A stretch of 64,000 nucleotides of DNA, from contig NC_087062.1 of NCBI RefSeq assembly GCF_963678635.1, positions 87,955,845-88,019,844 of the forward strand. Direction: 5' to 3'. Position 1 is the stretch's first letter. Every line of letters starts with the position of its first letter. Shown one piece after another: positions 37,731 to 47,763 of this stretch. The stretch is from Symsagittifera roscoffensis (Eukaryota > Xenacoelomorpha > Acoela > Convolutidae). The translations under genes and the position numbers were made by a program. The notes under the pieces were generated by a model that had not been told where the DNA came from, made no database searches, and saw only the letters and a list, made by a program, of their open reading frames with translations.

Positions 37731-39777
37731 GTTAACTATTCCCCACAAAGATGTCTTCGAAGGCTGTAGACAAAAAGTTAAGCAAAAAGAGACCAAATAG
37801 TATGCAGGCACACAAGAATTCAGGCGGTCTTTCTATGAGTACGCCTTTCTGGAAATTCGGTAGCAGGGTTTTAGATAAAATATTTTTTGCAAAACGATAA
37901 AATTTTCCAAAGCCTCTCAAAAAAATAAATTTAAAGAACCCAATCTTACACACTTTCATAATACCTGTTTTTATCAAACACAAATTCTAGGCAAACATGC
38001 CAAGCAAGACATTTGAAATTCAAATTAGCAATTGAACAAAACTTACGAAGAATTCTGGAAAATTATGGTGTAAAAAATTATTTGAAAAATTAAACTGACA
38101 AATGTTGAAAAATTACAGCTACAAAGACTTCAGATTTTATAAACAGCCCATAAAAAATGGAAAATTTTAACTGAGCAGCAACAAAGGCGACAAACTTTGG
38201 GTCAAAACCTGCTGAACCGAAAATAAAACTGTTATCACAAAAAATTAACTAAATTTAAAAGTTTGTACGACCCATTCAAACTGAAACACATAATCCCAAA
38301 TGGATATATTTTGCCCTCCAAAATACGTCAAAATGTTGACAAAGTCGATATAACATAAAGTGAAACTTTTTGAGTATTTAAAAAAAAAATGAAAATACTC
38401 GAAATCAGACATGGTAAATTTACAAGTTTGTAAAGTTTCAGTTAAAGTAAAAATTAATTAGATTGAAACAAAACCAATGCTTTGAAAGTTAACCAATAAA
38501 AAACCTACCAGTTAAAAAAATGGCGTTTAAAAAACGGAAATTGAACCGAACAAAACTAGGACGAAAACCAGTAACCCCAAAACAAAGTTGGATCCCAGTG
38601 GACAAAGTTATTTTTACTGGAAAAAAAACTAGTACCCGATTGCAATACCCTTGCTTATCGGAAGGATAATCACCACAATTTAAAAAATTTCAAAATATTG
38701 TTTACACTGGCGGAGTCTATAACCCACACTTTTATATTCAGGTTTAATAGCGCTTGTAAATCACAACCGTCATTATAGTAATAGGCAAATTCCTTATAGT
38801 GGCAACTAAGCCGACAAAAAAACAGAAACACAGACGAAAGCTCGACAAAAGTTTCTTGAAACGCTGAAAATTTCCAGCGTACAAAAACTATTCCTGGCCG
38901 AATTCGAACCATGGACATTTGTCTTGGTAGGCATGAGCATTATTTCTACGCAGCATGTCAGAATTAACATGTTTTTTTACCTTAATTTTTTTATGAATAT
39001 TTCCCGAGCAGGACATTCCAGGCAACTTGCACAGCAAACGACGGCACTCATTTTTGTATACATTATTAGCAAAACATTTGTGTTTTAGACCACCTCTAAG
39101 TAGTAGCTTCGCAAATGTTTTCACGCACGAGGGAATTAATTCACTATCAGAGAGACGCCAGGCCCGAGGATAGTGAACAATTTTCCCGAGTTCGTGAAAA
39201 AAGTAGCGAAAATGCTTTAGTCAACGAAAAATTCATGTATTCAACCTTGGTTTTCACATGTTAAAACAGTTTTTTTCTCACTTTGAAACCTGTTTTCAAA
39301 CTATTTCTACAGCTCATTGGCGAGCGTCCATACAAAGATTTTTTTCATGCCGATTGAACGCACGCTGCAAATTAACTAGTTTTGTTCATACACTGGATTT
39401 CACGTACTGATCTTTTCATGAACTGCGTATAAACGAACGCAAGCTGACTAAAAACGGTTGCATTTTACTCTTCTAATTTCGCTTAAACTGTTATAAAACA
39501 AATAAAATATTTGAATTATCTAGTCTAAAACTAAGCTTACAAAATCTAACAACGCGTCGTTACGAAGTGAATCATAAGTGGGTCTCTTCTTTTATATCCA
39601 CCAAAACTAAAATATCAAATATTTCGTCACAGAAAACGGTATAACAAAATGATCGGCTCAAAACTATTATCACTTTTAACCTAGGACGAATTCACAGGGA
39701 TATAACAGAAGAAACCCGGAATGGTTAGTAATCAAGTCTTTTGATACTCCTGGTATTATCAGCTCGTTTAAAATCAG
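37731..39777. other. Gene-free stretch downstream of the NAD synthetase gene
   Basis: AT-rich. It contains further degenerate copies of the gcaactaagccgacaaaa repeat (38.17, 38.8 kb). No exon or RNA gene recognised, and no clear minus-strand polyadenylation signal close to the NADSYN1 stop was picked out. Confidence 0.45.
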
Positions 39778-40902
39778 TCACTTTTCTTTCGTTTCACTTG
39801 CATGTCTGTCAATCGCTCTGAACTGCCAAGGCCAGTTGACATTGTACAGAAACTGTCTCAGGTCAAATCTGTTATCGTCGGGGCTATAATTCTCCATGTG
39901 TACAGACGGGGTCAACACTGTCTGTTTGTGTCTGTTTATTGAATACATTCTGAAGAAGTATTTCACTTTTCTTGCTACCTCCAGCGGCGATAAATGGGTC
40001 CAAACATGTACAAGTTTCAAGTACATCGAATACGGCCCACATTTGTTGGATTTTCTCAGCCTGCCATAGATGGATAGTTCGTCATACGTCATTCCCATGT
40101 CATCTTCGTCAGTTTGCTGAATTGCTCCATCCGTATTCAGAGGTTCCAACTCTGCTGTCGGGGGCGCTTTATAAATCTCTTTCAGAATCGGAATGTCTAA
40201 CTGATCTGAAGTGTAAAGAATGAATTTCCTCAAGTCAGTCTTCGAAATCCCGCCAATCGGATTTATGTCAGCCGAGGAGCAATCGTACTTCGTCAGGTAT
40301 CCACGAAGAGCCTCGTCCACATTACCCGATCCAAGAACTAGCAGCGATCCTTCTTTTCCCGTTTTAACGTACACGCTCAGCTGCGCAAAAAGATAGGCAA
40401 AAACCATTCTTAGTCTCGCCTGTATATTCTGCAACGCTAGGTTTTCCGAATTCGACCCCTCGTGTGCTTTGAACTTTGGCACGAAACCAGTGGCTGTTTG
40501 AAAGATCGATACAACTGCATTAACAGCTAAGTCAATGACTATGTTTCTATGGGTACTCCCGACCCCTTGAGCCAAACTTGACGCGCTGTTGCGAGTGAAA
40601 TCTGAAGAATTCTCAGTTGCCATGTAGCAGGTGTAGAGAAGACGAGAAGCCAAATCACGCCTGTCAACGGGCGCGTAATTATCCTCACCTACAACTTTCC
40701 GAACATCGGATAAAACTTGTTCATTGCCATCCGATATTTCTTTGACAAGATGATGGCACATGAAAGCAACAAGACAAGCAACGGAGGCACTGTCAATTCC
40801 ACCGGACAGAGGGAGAAAGAATCCTGCTAACGAAGATCGTCGTAGATAGTCCCACAGCCACTTAGCCGGTGCATGACTGATTTCTTCTTCTGGAATGAGG
40901 TC
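39778..40902 (-). CDS. NADSYN1: NADSYN1 exon 2: NAD+ synthetase domain
   Basis: Acceptor tttgtctag before 40902 and stop TGA at 39780-39778. It encodes the ATP-pyrophosphatase fold with SGGIDS near its start and ends ...[12 protein letters not shown]. Confidence 0.95.
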   Translation of the reverse strand, partial: DLIPEEEISHAPAKWLWDYLRRSSLAGFFLPLSGGIDSASVACLVAFMCHHLVKEISDGNEQVLSDVRKVVGEDNYAPVDRRDLASRLLYTCYMATENSSDFTRNSASSLAQGVGSTHRNIVIDLAVNAVVSIFQTATGFVPKFKAHEGSNSENLALQNIQARLRMVFAYLFAQLSVYVKTGKEGSLLVLGSGNVDEALRGYLTKYDCSSADINPIGGISKTDLRKFILYTSDQLDIPILKEIYKAPPTAELEPLNTDGAIQQTDEDDMGMTYDELSIYGRLRKSNKCGPYSMYLKLVHVWTHLSPLEVARKVKYFFRMYSINRHKQTVLTPSVHMENYSPDDNRFDLRQFLYNVNWPWQFRAIDRHASETKEK

Positions 40903-42152
40903 CTAGACAAACATAATTCAGCGAGTTATTCCTCTAGTTTCTTACATCTCAGAATCATATACCGAAATCAGTTAGTCGAAATAATGTTGTACTTAATTTG
41001 ATAATTGGTTTTTGCTACTTCCAATGTAGACAGTAAGAATGATTCGATCACGGCAAAGCGAACCGCTCCAAACTTTATAAAATTAATCTGATATGAAATC
41101 GCTTGAAAATTTGAAATGCTATGATTTGACGTCGTGTATCAATTGAGCCAAAAAAAGTAATGCTTCACTACCTGTAGCACAATTGGCAAGGAGAGCTTCG
41201 GATTTTGAGATGAAGGTTTCAACGAAAAATGCGATAAGTCCACAATTTTTATGGTTGTATGAGTCTGATGCAAAGAAGCACCATTCATCGAGCTCATAAC
41301 CGTCCGTCGAGAGGCTCTGATATCATTTAAATCAATGGCACAAGTAAGACACTGAACGTCTTTCAGTGAAAACAACTCACTGCGCTCAACTATTTCTCCA
41401 TTCAAAACAAAGAATGTTTCCCCTTCAAAATACAATCGGTCTCCGTCGCAGCCGTGCGTGTTGCAGAACCCATAAAGTCCTCCAAATCGAAGAGAAGCAC
41501 TTGAAGTCAGAAGCCTCCGGTCCCAATACTTTTGCAGGCTGAAATGAGAAGCAGATGAATTGAAAATTAACTCTGCTCCTTGGAGAAACAAGTCTATGTG
41601 GGGATTTTTTAGCGTCCACATGTCTTCGCAAGTCTCCACTCCAAAAACAGTTTCCGCTGTTTGAAAAACCATCATGCCAATAGGACATGTCTTTTGCCCA
41701 TGCACATTCGAAATACAACTAGGAAGCCTCAGTTCGTCTACTTCCAAGCTTTTCCAAGAGACAAAGTAGCGCATTTCCCGGTAATTCCCACCGTCATTAG
41801 CAAGATTTTTCTTGGGAGCAATTCCAAGTATTTTTCCATTTAAAATTACAATTCGACAGTTGTATAAACAACTCTTATGCAGAACGGGCATACCTGTATC
41901 AATAACTATGTCATCAAGGCTTCTATCGGCAATTATCTTTGCAAGAGCTTCCCAGGAATGTAAAATTGTGTCTTCTTCAAAGTAATGATCTGCACATCCA
42001 TATCCACAAATCTCGAGTTCTGGTCCAAATCGATATCTTGCACCATCTCTTTTAGCCTTTTCGACACTACCAATGATTCGCTTCAAATTACTGTCAAAGT
42101 CCATCGCCCATTGATTCAAAGAAGTTGCAGCAACACATATCAATGAGGCCAT
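39778..42152 (-). CDS. NADSYN1: Glutamine-dependent NAD+ synthetase (complete, two exons)
   Basis: Exons 42152-41172 and 40902-39778 join in phase 0 across a 269-bp GT-AG intron, giving 701 codons (human NADSYN1 has 706). The enzyme makes NAD+ from deamido-NAD+, ATP and glutamine in the cytosol, the last step of the de novo and Preiss-Handler routes. Residues 1 to about 290 are the nitrilase-type glutaminase with the catalytic triad Glu45 (FGPELEI), Lys114 (PKKNLANDG) and Cys175 (ETCEDMW). The synthetase domain carries the ATP P-loop SGGIDS at 360-365, and later [24 protein letters not shown] and the C-terminal [10 protein letters not shown]. The start ATG at 42152 is well placed for the family. 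All key residues are present and nothing suggests decay. Confidence 0.97.
41172..42152 (-). CDS. NADSYN1: NADSYN1 exon 1: glutaminase domain
   Basis: Starts with ATG at 42152 and ends with CTACAG before the donor GTAGTG, phase 0. It holds the complete Glu-Lys-Cys triad. The frame runs on into the intron for about ten codons before a stop, so unspliced reading would truncate the enzyme before its synthetase domain. Confidence 0.95.
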
Positions 42153-43410
42153 CTTTTAAAGAAAGTCTGAAATCAGAATCGTTCGGAAATGCTTTGTTAA
42201 CGAAACTAGGTGAGGTGCATAGAAGTTTCGACAGTCAGTTCTTTATTAGCCTTGAGGCGAAGCGGAGCTTCGCAACACTTGCAATACAAAATTATCACAT
42301 TACAAGAAAGTGAGTGAATAGAAAAAGAATACTGACGTCGGATTTTTTTTTGAAAATGTTATATGAAATGATTTCAAAAATTGGTCTTAAACCATACCTT
42401 GAGGGTTTTCTACTGGTAATATTTGCTTGTACAGATATTATTCGCTTGCAGAGGAGAGAGCCTGCACGGTATTTTTCGATAATTAAAAAAAAATCATCAA
42501 GTTTCAAAAAATGACATTTCACAAGGCGATTACTTTTTCTTAAGATAGGGGCAATCAACTAATGCAGGGAGGAATAGACCAAACCTATCGTTTCGGTAAA
42601 GATCATTATATCCAATTTGGCAGTGTAGTTTTTGAGAAAAGTCAAAACGTTTCCACAAAAAAAAAACGATGAAAAACTCAAATAAAATTTGACTTTTCCG
42701 AAAAGTATAACAGTTTTTCTCCAAAAATTAGAGCCAGCTTCCTACAACCTATTTTTCAATTGATTATTCAAAGCCAGATTTAGGAGGGCAGTTTTTGCAC
42801 ACCTGCCAGAGAGTAGCTGATCTTTCCATTGAAAATCCCAAAGCGTCCTAAAATAAAAAATTAGAAAAAATAAATTCATTACTTTACATTTAATGAATGA
42901 AGTCAACATACACTTTAGGCGAAAAGGTAATCTGCATTATTATTGTAATTTTTTTTTACAACACTTCATTTGAAAATTGTGCCAGTCAGTCATATTTGGA
43001 AGTTTGACCTTGAGAAGAGCAGAAAACACTTGATTTTGGAGTGAAATTTAATTTTTCAAAATTTCGAATGGAACATGTCATGCACGATTTTCTCGCGATA
43101 ACTGAAAATCAGAAAAAGAAATCAGAACAATTTTAGAACAATTGCGGGGAAGTTGTCAAATAAAAACGAGTGGGAAATTGCTATTCGCAATTTCCATCAT
43201 AGTGAACAAGAGTAGAGCTGTCCTATCTGAAATAGAAGACAGAGTATTCCCGAGAGAGTAATTATTCGAACTAGACCAGAGTGAACCTTCGACGGAAAGG
43301 TGGACAGCTTGAGTGTCCCAATGGTCCACATAAAACTTCGTTCTTGAGTTCAAACTTACCTTTGTCATTCAAACTGATAAACATTGAACTTATCTAGTTA
43401 CCATAGTTAA
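42153..43410. other. Region between NADSYN1 and the giant element
   Basis: About 1.25 kb containing the NADSYN1 upstream region. A degenerate copy of the 175-bp repeat family lies at about 42.53-42.80 kb (aactaatgcaggg, atttggcagtgtag, aatttgacttttccg). No other gene is seen. The left end of the giant element may lie in its last 250 bases. Confidence 0.5.
42535..42800. repeat. Degenerate copy of the 175-bp repeat family
   Basis: Shares the phrases tttggcagtgtagtttttgag, aatttgacttttccg and aactaatgcaggg with the 27.4-28.2 and 37.2-37.7 kb arrays. Single or partial unit. Confidence 0.5.
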
Positions 43411-44330
43411 TTCTAGAGTTGCTCACCCATTTAATTACTTCCTGTGCTTGAGCGCATCAACATGTGAGTCCTTAATTTAAATTTCTAGAGTGTGTTTTAT
43501 GATTGTTATGTTGAGGTAAGGCGAGTTTTAGTTTGATCCATCTGAAATGGATCAAAGTTCCACTGTCTAGTAAAAAAGCAACTTAACGGATTGTTCCAAC
43601 CCGGTTTTTAACGGCGTTCATGTATTTTGGGTATTTTGAGACCTAAGTATGGGGACGTTCTTAATTCTAGAGTGGGGGGATATTTTGGTAGTAGCCTTAA
43701 GCAGTAGCGGGTCGTAGTCTCATGTCACAAGCGAACCGAATTGGCTCCGACTGATTTGAGGCGGAAAAACACAAGAGATAGTGTCCCTGACTCCTGAGCC
43801 AATAGTTATAGGGCCTATTTTTCTTAAGCCTCATGTGTGACTGTAGTAGACGAATGTTACATAGTGTTTTTATGGCGCTCCTGGGTGTTTACGACATCAA
43901 GACTACGGAGTCGAACCCACTTGAGACAGCTTCGGGCTGAATGCCCATTCTAGAGTACCGGCGGTACGGTTCGACAGGAACGTGCAAACCTTCCGGTTGT
44001 ACCGTGATAGCTTTTTAAGAAAACTCGAGAAAATTTCCTGGTACGCTCTCCGAACGAGGCTTAGCTAACCGAGTAAAGGGGGGCAACTAGGGGGACAAAA
44101 ACACGAGCAAAAAGACAAAAAGCAAAACAAAAACCAAAAAAAGAATAGAAAAAGGAACAAAAACCATAAAACGAAAAAAGACAGTGACTTTGACACCAGA
44201 TTAGTTGGATCAAACCTTTATATTAATTAAATAGTATACCCATACTGTTTTACAAGTTCGATCGTTTCGATCAACCTAGCAATTTAAACCAGTAAACTGA
44301 ATAAAGTGCCCGAAGTGGGGCGTTGTCAAG
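43411..44330 (+). promoter_or_regulatory. Candidate U3/R of the 5' LTR
   Basis: TATATTAA at 44219-44226 is followed 74 bases later by AATAAA at 44300-44305, the spacing expected for a TATA box and polyadenylation signal of a retroelement R region. Upstream are a perfect hairpin (10-base arms 43532-43541 and 43547-43556) and four ttctagagt-like phrases (43.41, 43.48, 43.66, 43.95 kb). The TG start and CA end of the LTR could not be fixed, and the second LTR is not in the window. Confidence 0.35.
44095..44190 (+). other. A-rich tract upstream of the TATA-like box
   Basis: About 95 bases, mostly A with scattered C and G, poor in T, lying 30-120 bases upstream of TATATTAA. It may be a nucleosome-excluding promoter element; this is only a compositional observation. 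Confidence 0.5.
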
Positions 44331-44353
44331 GGTTTTCAGATAGCTTGGAACTT

Positions 44354-44625
44354 AGCTGGACCAATAGGAGACTTGACTGGAAGAGGTGACCAGCCGAGTG
44401 GGAAAGTGGTTCAGGGACACTTGAGCTGGACCAATAGGAGACTTGACTGGAAGAGGTGACCAGCCGAGTGGGAAAGTGGTTCAGGGACACTTGAGCTGAA
44501 CCAATAGGAGACTTGACTGGAAGAGGTGACCAGCCGAGTGGGAAAGTGGTTCAGGGACACTTGGCTGAACCAATAGGAGACTGGACTGGAACAGGTGACC
44601 AGTCGAGTGGGAAAGCAGCCAAGAA
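44354..44625 (+). repeat. 70-bp tandem repeat, about four copies
   Basis: Units begin with agctgg/aaccaataggag at 44354, 44424, 44494 and about 44563. The first three are almost identical with period exactly 70; the fourth has lost a base and diverges after agtcgagtgggaaag. Each unit contains CCAAT and gaggtgacc. It lies after the candidate AATAAA, so in R/U5 or the untranslated leader. Confidence 0.9.
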
Positions 44626-45455
44626 GGATTTGGCAATTCTCGAGTTCTCAAGTTGGGCAGAACGGGTATCGTTAGAATCCACATTACATTATAGGAGATA
44701 AGTGTAAAATTGGATAAGCGAAATCCCCCAGTTTTGAGGAACGTTTTTACTTGAGCAGGCCTGGAAACAGGTCTACGGTTTTCTCTTGAGAGGTTTAGCA
44801 CCCGGCGCTTAAAGTAATTTTTAGGCTTAAGAAGGGGGGCTAGAAAGGGGGGAGGTCAGAAGGGGGACTGGTTAGGCTAGAGGTTGGCGGTTGTAAATTG
44901 CAAAAAGGGGGAAATTAGAGTAACTAATTAGTCGACATCGTTGACTTAGTTACATTAGAAATTAACACGCGTTGGTAATATTAGGTGGAGATCCAAAATC
45001 CAACTCGAGTTAAGGCTGGTACGCTGGTTGGTTTGGTAGGGGGGACCGGATATAGACAGCTTTTGTGATACCCCATAAGATCACTAGTGGGGGGAGGAAA
45101 ACGCGTGGCAATTAGGTACCAGACATTTTTTTTAGACGAAAGGTAGACATTGGTCACCTTTAAATTTTAGGTGGGCTCATTTTTCTGTTTTTATTATTTT
45201 TCTTACTTAAAATTTTTGTTGCATTTTATTGAGGATTTGTGTTTGGTTTTATACGAACAGGTGATCACAAGATACCTGCGCACCTACATTGAAATAGAAA
45301 CAACCAAAAAGAAGAGGGGGGTCAGCATTTGGCTTTTAAGAGAGGGTTTTTGGGAAAATTTTACTAGAGCTTGAGTGGTGGTACAAGGTACGGTGGTTCA
45401 AGAAGACCCTACAACGAGGAAGACACTCCGTGACGAGTATTGGGACAAGACCGAA
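44626..45455 (+). other. Leader stretch between the two tandem arrays
   Basis: About 830 bases, G-rich in places (several runs of 5-6 G near 44.83, 44.87, 45.04 and 45.09 kb). No coding frame is supported. The primer-binding site was not identified here with confidence. Confidence 0.5.
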
Positions 45456-45462
45456 GAAGTCT

Positions 45463-46139
45463 TGGGACAGAGCAGTCTTGGGATAGTGGTCTTGGGACAG
45501 GGTCTTGGGACAGTGGTCTTGGGACAGTGGTCTTGGGACAGGGTCTTGGGACAGGGTCTTGGGACAGTGGTCTTGGGACAGGGTCTTGGGAAGTGGTCTT
45601 GGGACAGTGGTCTTGGGACAGGGTCTTGGGACAGGGTCTTGGGACAGTGGTCTTGGGACAGGGTCTTGGGACAGGGGTCTTGGGACAGTGGTCTTGGGAC
45701 AGGGTCTTGGGACAGTGGTCTTGGGACAGTCTTGGGACAGTGGTCTTGGGACACTAGTCTTGGGACACTAGTCTTGGGACACCAGCCTTGGGACACTGGT
45801 CTTGGGACACTACCCTTGGGACACTAGTCTTGGGACACTAGTCTTGGGACACCAGCCTTGGGACACTGGTCTTGGGACACTACCCTTGGGACACTAGTCT
45901 TGGGACAGTAGTCTTGGGACACTAGCCTTGGGACACTAGTCTTGGGACAGTAGTCTTGGGACACTGGTCTTGAGACACTACCCTTGGGACAGTAGTCTTG
46001 GGACACTAGCCCTGGGACACTAGCCTTGGGACAGTAGTCTTGGGACACTAGCCTTGGGACACTGGTCTTGGGACAGTAGTCTTGGGACACTAGTCTTGGG
46101 ACAGTAGTCTTGGAACAGTGGTCTTGGTACAAGGGTCTT
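45463..46139 (+). repeat. Minisatellite of 13-14 bp unit TCTTGGGACA(N3-4), about 48 copies
   Basis: The core cttgggaca is invariant in nearly every unit, followed by gtggt, gggt, ctagt, gtagt or ccagc. The left half uses gtggt/gggt spacers, the right half ctagt/gtagt spacers, with higher-order blocks repeated (for example tagtcttgggacaccagcc near 45.77 and 45.84 kb). It lies in the presumed leader, 290 bases before the ORF1 ATG. Open frames across it on both strands are artefacts of the repeat. Confidence 0.92.
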
Positions 46140-46425
46140 AGGACACTAACGGAGAGTACTGTGATAGTGACGAATAGTCTTGGGACGGTATAGAAATTGA
46201 AGTCAAATTACAACAAGTGCGTTTTAAGACAGAATAAGACAAATCGAAATAGGTAGGGTTAAGACCAAATTAAGGAAAATTTTTCGGAGGTTTTAGAAAG
46301 AGAATTGGATAAGGTTTTTAACACGTTGTACAGAATTTGTTACCACAAAAAATATTTTTTTTACCCTTAGAATAGAATCGTGTATATAATAAAATTGTAA
46401 ATAGAAGCAGTTGTAAATAGAAATA

Positions 46426-47763
46426 ATGAGGCGGAGTAGGGTACCGGTGCTCGAAAAAAGGTCAAGTGGATCAAACACGAAATATAATTCATCGCTGCGC
46501 GGAACGACATCAACGGGCCCAAAGATAACGAAGACGAACTTTTCAGTTAACATGGTCAGCACAAGGAGTACAGCGGAGAACAGGGCGAAAGAGGGCACGG
46601 AAGGGGAGCGAGTAGAACCCACCATCGAGATTGATCTAGAGACACCCGATCAAAGTGTGGATGAAACAAGGAAGATGGCGACAGAGTCAACTCCAATGCC
46701 CAATGCAGAGGAACCGAACCAGAAACCCATAAAGTTCTCACCGATAGATGACGCGGAAGATGCAATAGGCAACACCGAAGAAACGGTGAAAGAAGACTCT
46801 CACGTAAAGAGGACATCTTTTACGGAAAAATTGGGAATAATGTTCGGAATAAAAACAAAAGAAAACGTGACTGAAGAACCAAAAGCAGAAAGAGCACGAA
46901 CGTTTGGGACAGTGAGCACGAAGACCTCAGAAGCCAATCCAAGAGAGGAACAAGCTAAAGCAGAGGCTACGGCCGAAGAGAGACCGACAGCTGACCATGA
47001 AGAGACTAACATTGAGCTGGGTGACTTGTTGGCGAAATTAAATCAGATTGACAAAAGACTTAAGCACAGTGAAGAAGACAGAGAGGTGATAAAAAAGGAG
47101 ATAAGATACAACAAGCACGAGTATCTAGACAGTTATTTTAACCTAGCTAAGGCAACAGATGAGAGACTCAAGGAAATGTCAGATAAGGTAGAAGCCACCA
47201 ATGAAGAACGAGAAAAGAACATCAAAACAGACATGCAACAGTTGAAGAACCGATATGATGATGTCAACAGCCAATTAGGGAGCCTGGAAAGGAGAATGGA
47301 CACAATGAGCAGGAGTCAAGCCGAGAGTTCGTGTGAAATACAGGCAAAGTTGGATGCAATCTTGAGAGGTTCTACTCCACAAGAAAGACCGGCAGCGGAT
47401 CGTACGCAAGGCACCAGAGTCGACTTTGTAGAACCACAAAGGAACAAACGGCAATCGACACCGTTGCCCTTAACCAGGGATGCGATAAGCATAGCACCAA
47501 CAGCTGCGAAAACAATAATGAAGAATGGAACGTCGAATACAACGACTGCTCTGGGAGATTCAACAGCTAACAGCAACACAGGACCGGATGCTATGACATG
47601 GGCCAGTACTTGGGAGATGATGAACAGGACTCTAGAGGCCTTCGCCACGAGGAACACTGACTCGAGCGACAGGAGAGAGGGAAAATCAAGAAAGACATTC
47701 AAGAAGCCAAGAAAGAATTCAAAGACGACTCCGATGGATGCATTGACACTTGGGTGGAAGTGA
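46426..47763 (+). CDS. ORF1: Gag-like coiled-coil protein of the giant element
   Basis: 445 codons from ATG at 46426; a second ATG at 46552 is possible. The N-terminus is basic (MRRSRVPVLEKRSSG), followed by a Glu/Thr-rich, probably disordered region. A coiled coil runs about residues 195-295 (LAKLNQIDKRLKHSEEDRE through LGSLERRMDTMS), and the C-terminus is basic (REGKSRKTFKKPRKNSK). No capsid core or CCHC motif is in this frame; these lie in ORF2. Position suggests a matrix-like part of Gag. The last 103 bases overlap the open part of the ORF2 frame and contain a GGGAAAA slippery site. A frameshift mutation in a once continuous gag is the alternative. Confidence 0.75.
   Translation: MRRSRVPVLEKRSSGSNTKYNSSLRGTTSTGPKITKTNFSVNMVSTRSTAENRAKEGTEGERVEPTIEIDLETPDQSVDETRKMATESTPMPNAEEPNQKPIKFSPIDDAEDAIGNTEETVKEDSHVKRTSFTEKLGIMFGIKTKENVTEEPKAERARTFGTVSTKTSEANPREEQAKAEATAEERPTADHEETNIELGDLLAKLNQIDKRLKHSEEDREVIKKEIRYNKHEYLDSYFNLAKATDERLKEMSDKVEATNEEREKNIKTDMQQLKNRYDDVNSQLGSLERRMDTMSRSQAESSCEIQAKLDAILRGSTPQERPAADRTQGTRVDFVEPQRNKRQSTPLPLTRDAISIAPTAAKTIMKNGTSNTTTALGDSTANSNTGPDAMTWASTWEMMNRTLEAFATRNTDSSDRREGKSRKTFKKPRKNSKTTPMDALTLGWK
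47679..47685 (+). promoter_or_regulatory. Candidate -1 ribosomal frameshift site (G GGA AAA)
   Basis: In the ORF1 reading frame the codons are GGA and AAA preceded by G, an exact X XXY YYZ heptamer. It lies inside the 47661-47763 window where both ORF1 and the -1 frame of ORF2 are open. I saw no other canonical heptamer there. A downstream stimulatory structure was not assessed. Confidence 0.55.

Noticed and set aside
43600-44050. Possible tRNA-like segments around tcgaaccc (43.91 kb) and ggttcgac (43.97 kb)
   Set aside because: No matching acceptor and D/anticodon arms could be found at tRNA spacing.
44306-44325. cccgaagtggggcg as a tRNA-Leu-type primer-binding site
   Set aside because: Only partial similarity to a tRNA T-arm complement, and no LTR terminus next to it; too weak to annotate.
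45375-45827. Open frames of about 90-150 codons on both strands across 45.4-46.1 kb, with repeating GQWSWDS or SQDHCPKT patterns
   Set aside because: They are by-products of the 13-14 bp minisatellite; the unit length makes several frames open together and no known protein pattern is present.
45463-46139. Regular repeat-spacer look of the cttgggaca array (CRISPR-like)
   Set aside because: Units are only 13-14 bases with 3-5 base spacers, in an animal genome beside a retroelement; this is a minisatellite.
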